Source of the DNA: Nyssa sinensis
Lineage: Eukaryota; Streptophyta; Magnoliopsida; Cornales; Nyssaceae
Length of the DNA: 64,000 nt
NCBI GenBank assembly: GCA_008638375.1
Contig: CM018031.1
Coordinates: forward strand, 10,444,062-10,508,061
Direction of reading: 5' to 3'
Each line of letters opens with the position of its first letter. The stretch's first letter is position 1. Below the pieces are notes generated by a model, which searched no databases, had not been told where the DNA came from, and saw nothing but the letters and a program-made list of their open reading frames with translations. This document shows positions 63,281 to 64,000 of this stretch, in pieces. A program made the translations under genes and the position numbers.

Positions 63281-64000
63281 ACCAAGGTTGCATCTGTTCT
63301 CTAATTGTGCTTCTTTCTGAATTTAGGTTACATGTGTTTCTTGGAGGTGTATGAGCAGCAGCAGACAACATTTGGGTTAGCTGTCATTTTCTGCCAAGGG
63401 ATTTAATTAATGGCAAGTCAAAAAACATAAAACATTGTGGTGGCCTATCATTTTTTTTTCTTTTTCAAAATGTTATTGTTGTGTATCAAAAAGTAGGCTT
63501 GGGAGTTTGTTTCATTGTTGTATATGACATTTCCTTTTCCAGCTGTCACTTTTAGTCTGGATGCTGTAACACATTTACCTGAGTCCTAATTTAAGAATAG
63601 AGAACTGAGGATTAGACCAAATGTGATGTTTCTAGCTTTTGGCAGATTCTCTTTCAACAATTTGCTGTCTCAAACCTAGCACCAAAAAATTTCAGTTGTG
63701 ATGGATAATGAGTGTTAAATATATTATTGATTCATTTTCTAACAGCTCAAGTTTTTAGAACAGTTAGTTATCAGAATGCTGGTTATGAGGAGTATTGGGT
63801 TAAGTCTCTCTTGTTTATTTGGTGCAATATTTGCAGTTCTGTCAGGACTAGTATTAATACTCGCATTCTCATTCTTGTTCCTAGTCTTTAGAGGTTTCGA
63901 GTTCAAGTCTCACCTAAGTTTCTATTCCATTAAGACTAGCATTCTCGTTCTCGTTTAATCATCTCACACTTTGTGTGCAAGAGTGTAAAAATGGTATTGC
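63281..64000. other. 3' flank of the DCD gene
   Basis: Probable 3' UTR followed by intergenic DNA. The short motif GAGTTCAAGTCTCACC at 63899-63914 resembles a polymerase III B-box and may be the edge of a SINE, but no A-box lies at the right distance. No gene seen. Confidence 0.5.

Overview
This window is nuclear DNA from a flowering plant, most likely a eudicot. It is AT-rich and gene-sparse, with short GT-AG exons inside long AT-rich introns. The gene families are plant-type: vacuolar NHX antiporter, NETWORKED actin-binding protein, YUCCA flavin monooxygenase, auxin response factor (ARF), fused dehydroquinate dehydratase/shikimate dehydrogenase and DCD-domain protein. All six recognised protein genes lie on the plus strand. 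I cannot name the species.

Layout: (1) 1-2388, the 3' end of an NHX1/2-type Na+(K+)/H+ antiporter. (2) 5712-9754, a two-exon NET3-type gene whose 3.2 kb intron holds a Harbinger-like MITE and a tandem TRIM retrotransposon remnant. (3) 9755-17598, a gene desert of tandem repeats and microsatellites. (4) 17599-19622, a four-exon YUC10/11-like gene. (5) 19623-26690, repeat-rich, with a 1.4 kb TRIM-like LTR element on the minus strand flanked by a 5-bp target duplication. (6) 26691-33920, a 14-exon class-B ARF gene with one apparent extra base in exon 11. (7) 33921-43505, mostly repeats plus one unrecognised, possibly decayed locus. (8) 43506-53712, a ten-exon DHD/SDH-family gene whose active-site residues look quinate-dehydrogenase-like. 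(9) 53713-57230, intergenic with a tRNA-Pro(TGG). (10) about 57230-63280, a DCD-domain gene with a 5'-UTR intron carrying a LINE remnant and a poly-C tandem repeat.

Two genes touch auxin: YUC makes IAA and the ARF reads it. They are not obviously a cluster, and no operon-like logic applies in a plant. The points most worth checking are the ARF frameshift, the loss of the dehydratase histidine together with two glycine substitutions in the SDH domain of the DHD/SDH gene, its duplicated TATA region and upstream ORF, and the TRIM-like element whose LTRs contain a perfect primer-binding-site motif.

Exon boundaries were set by hand from splice consensus and reading-frame continuity and have not been tested against transcripts. 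Family assignments rest on recalled conserved motifs, not on database searches.
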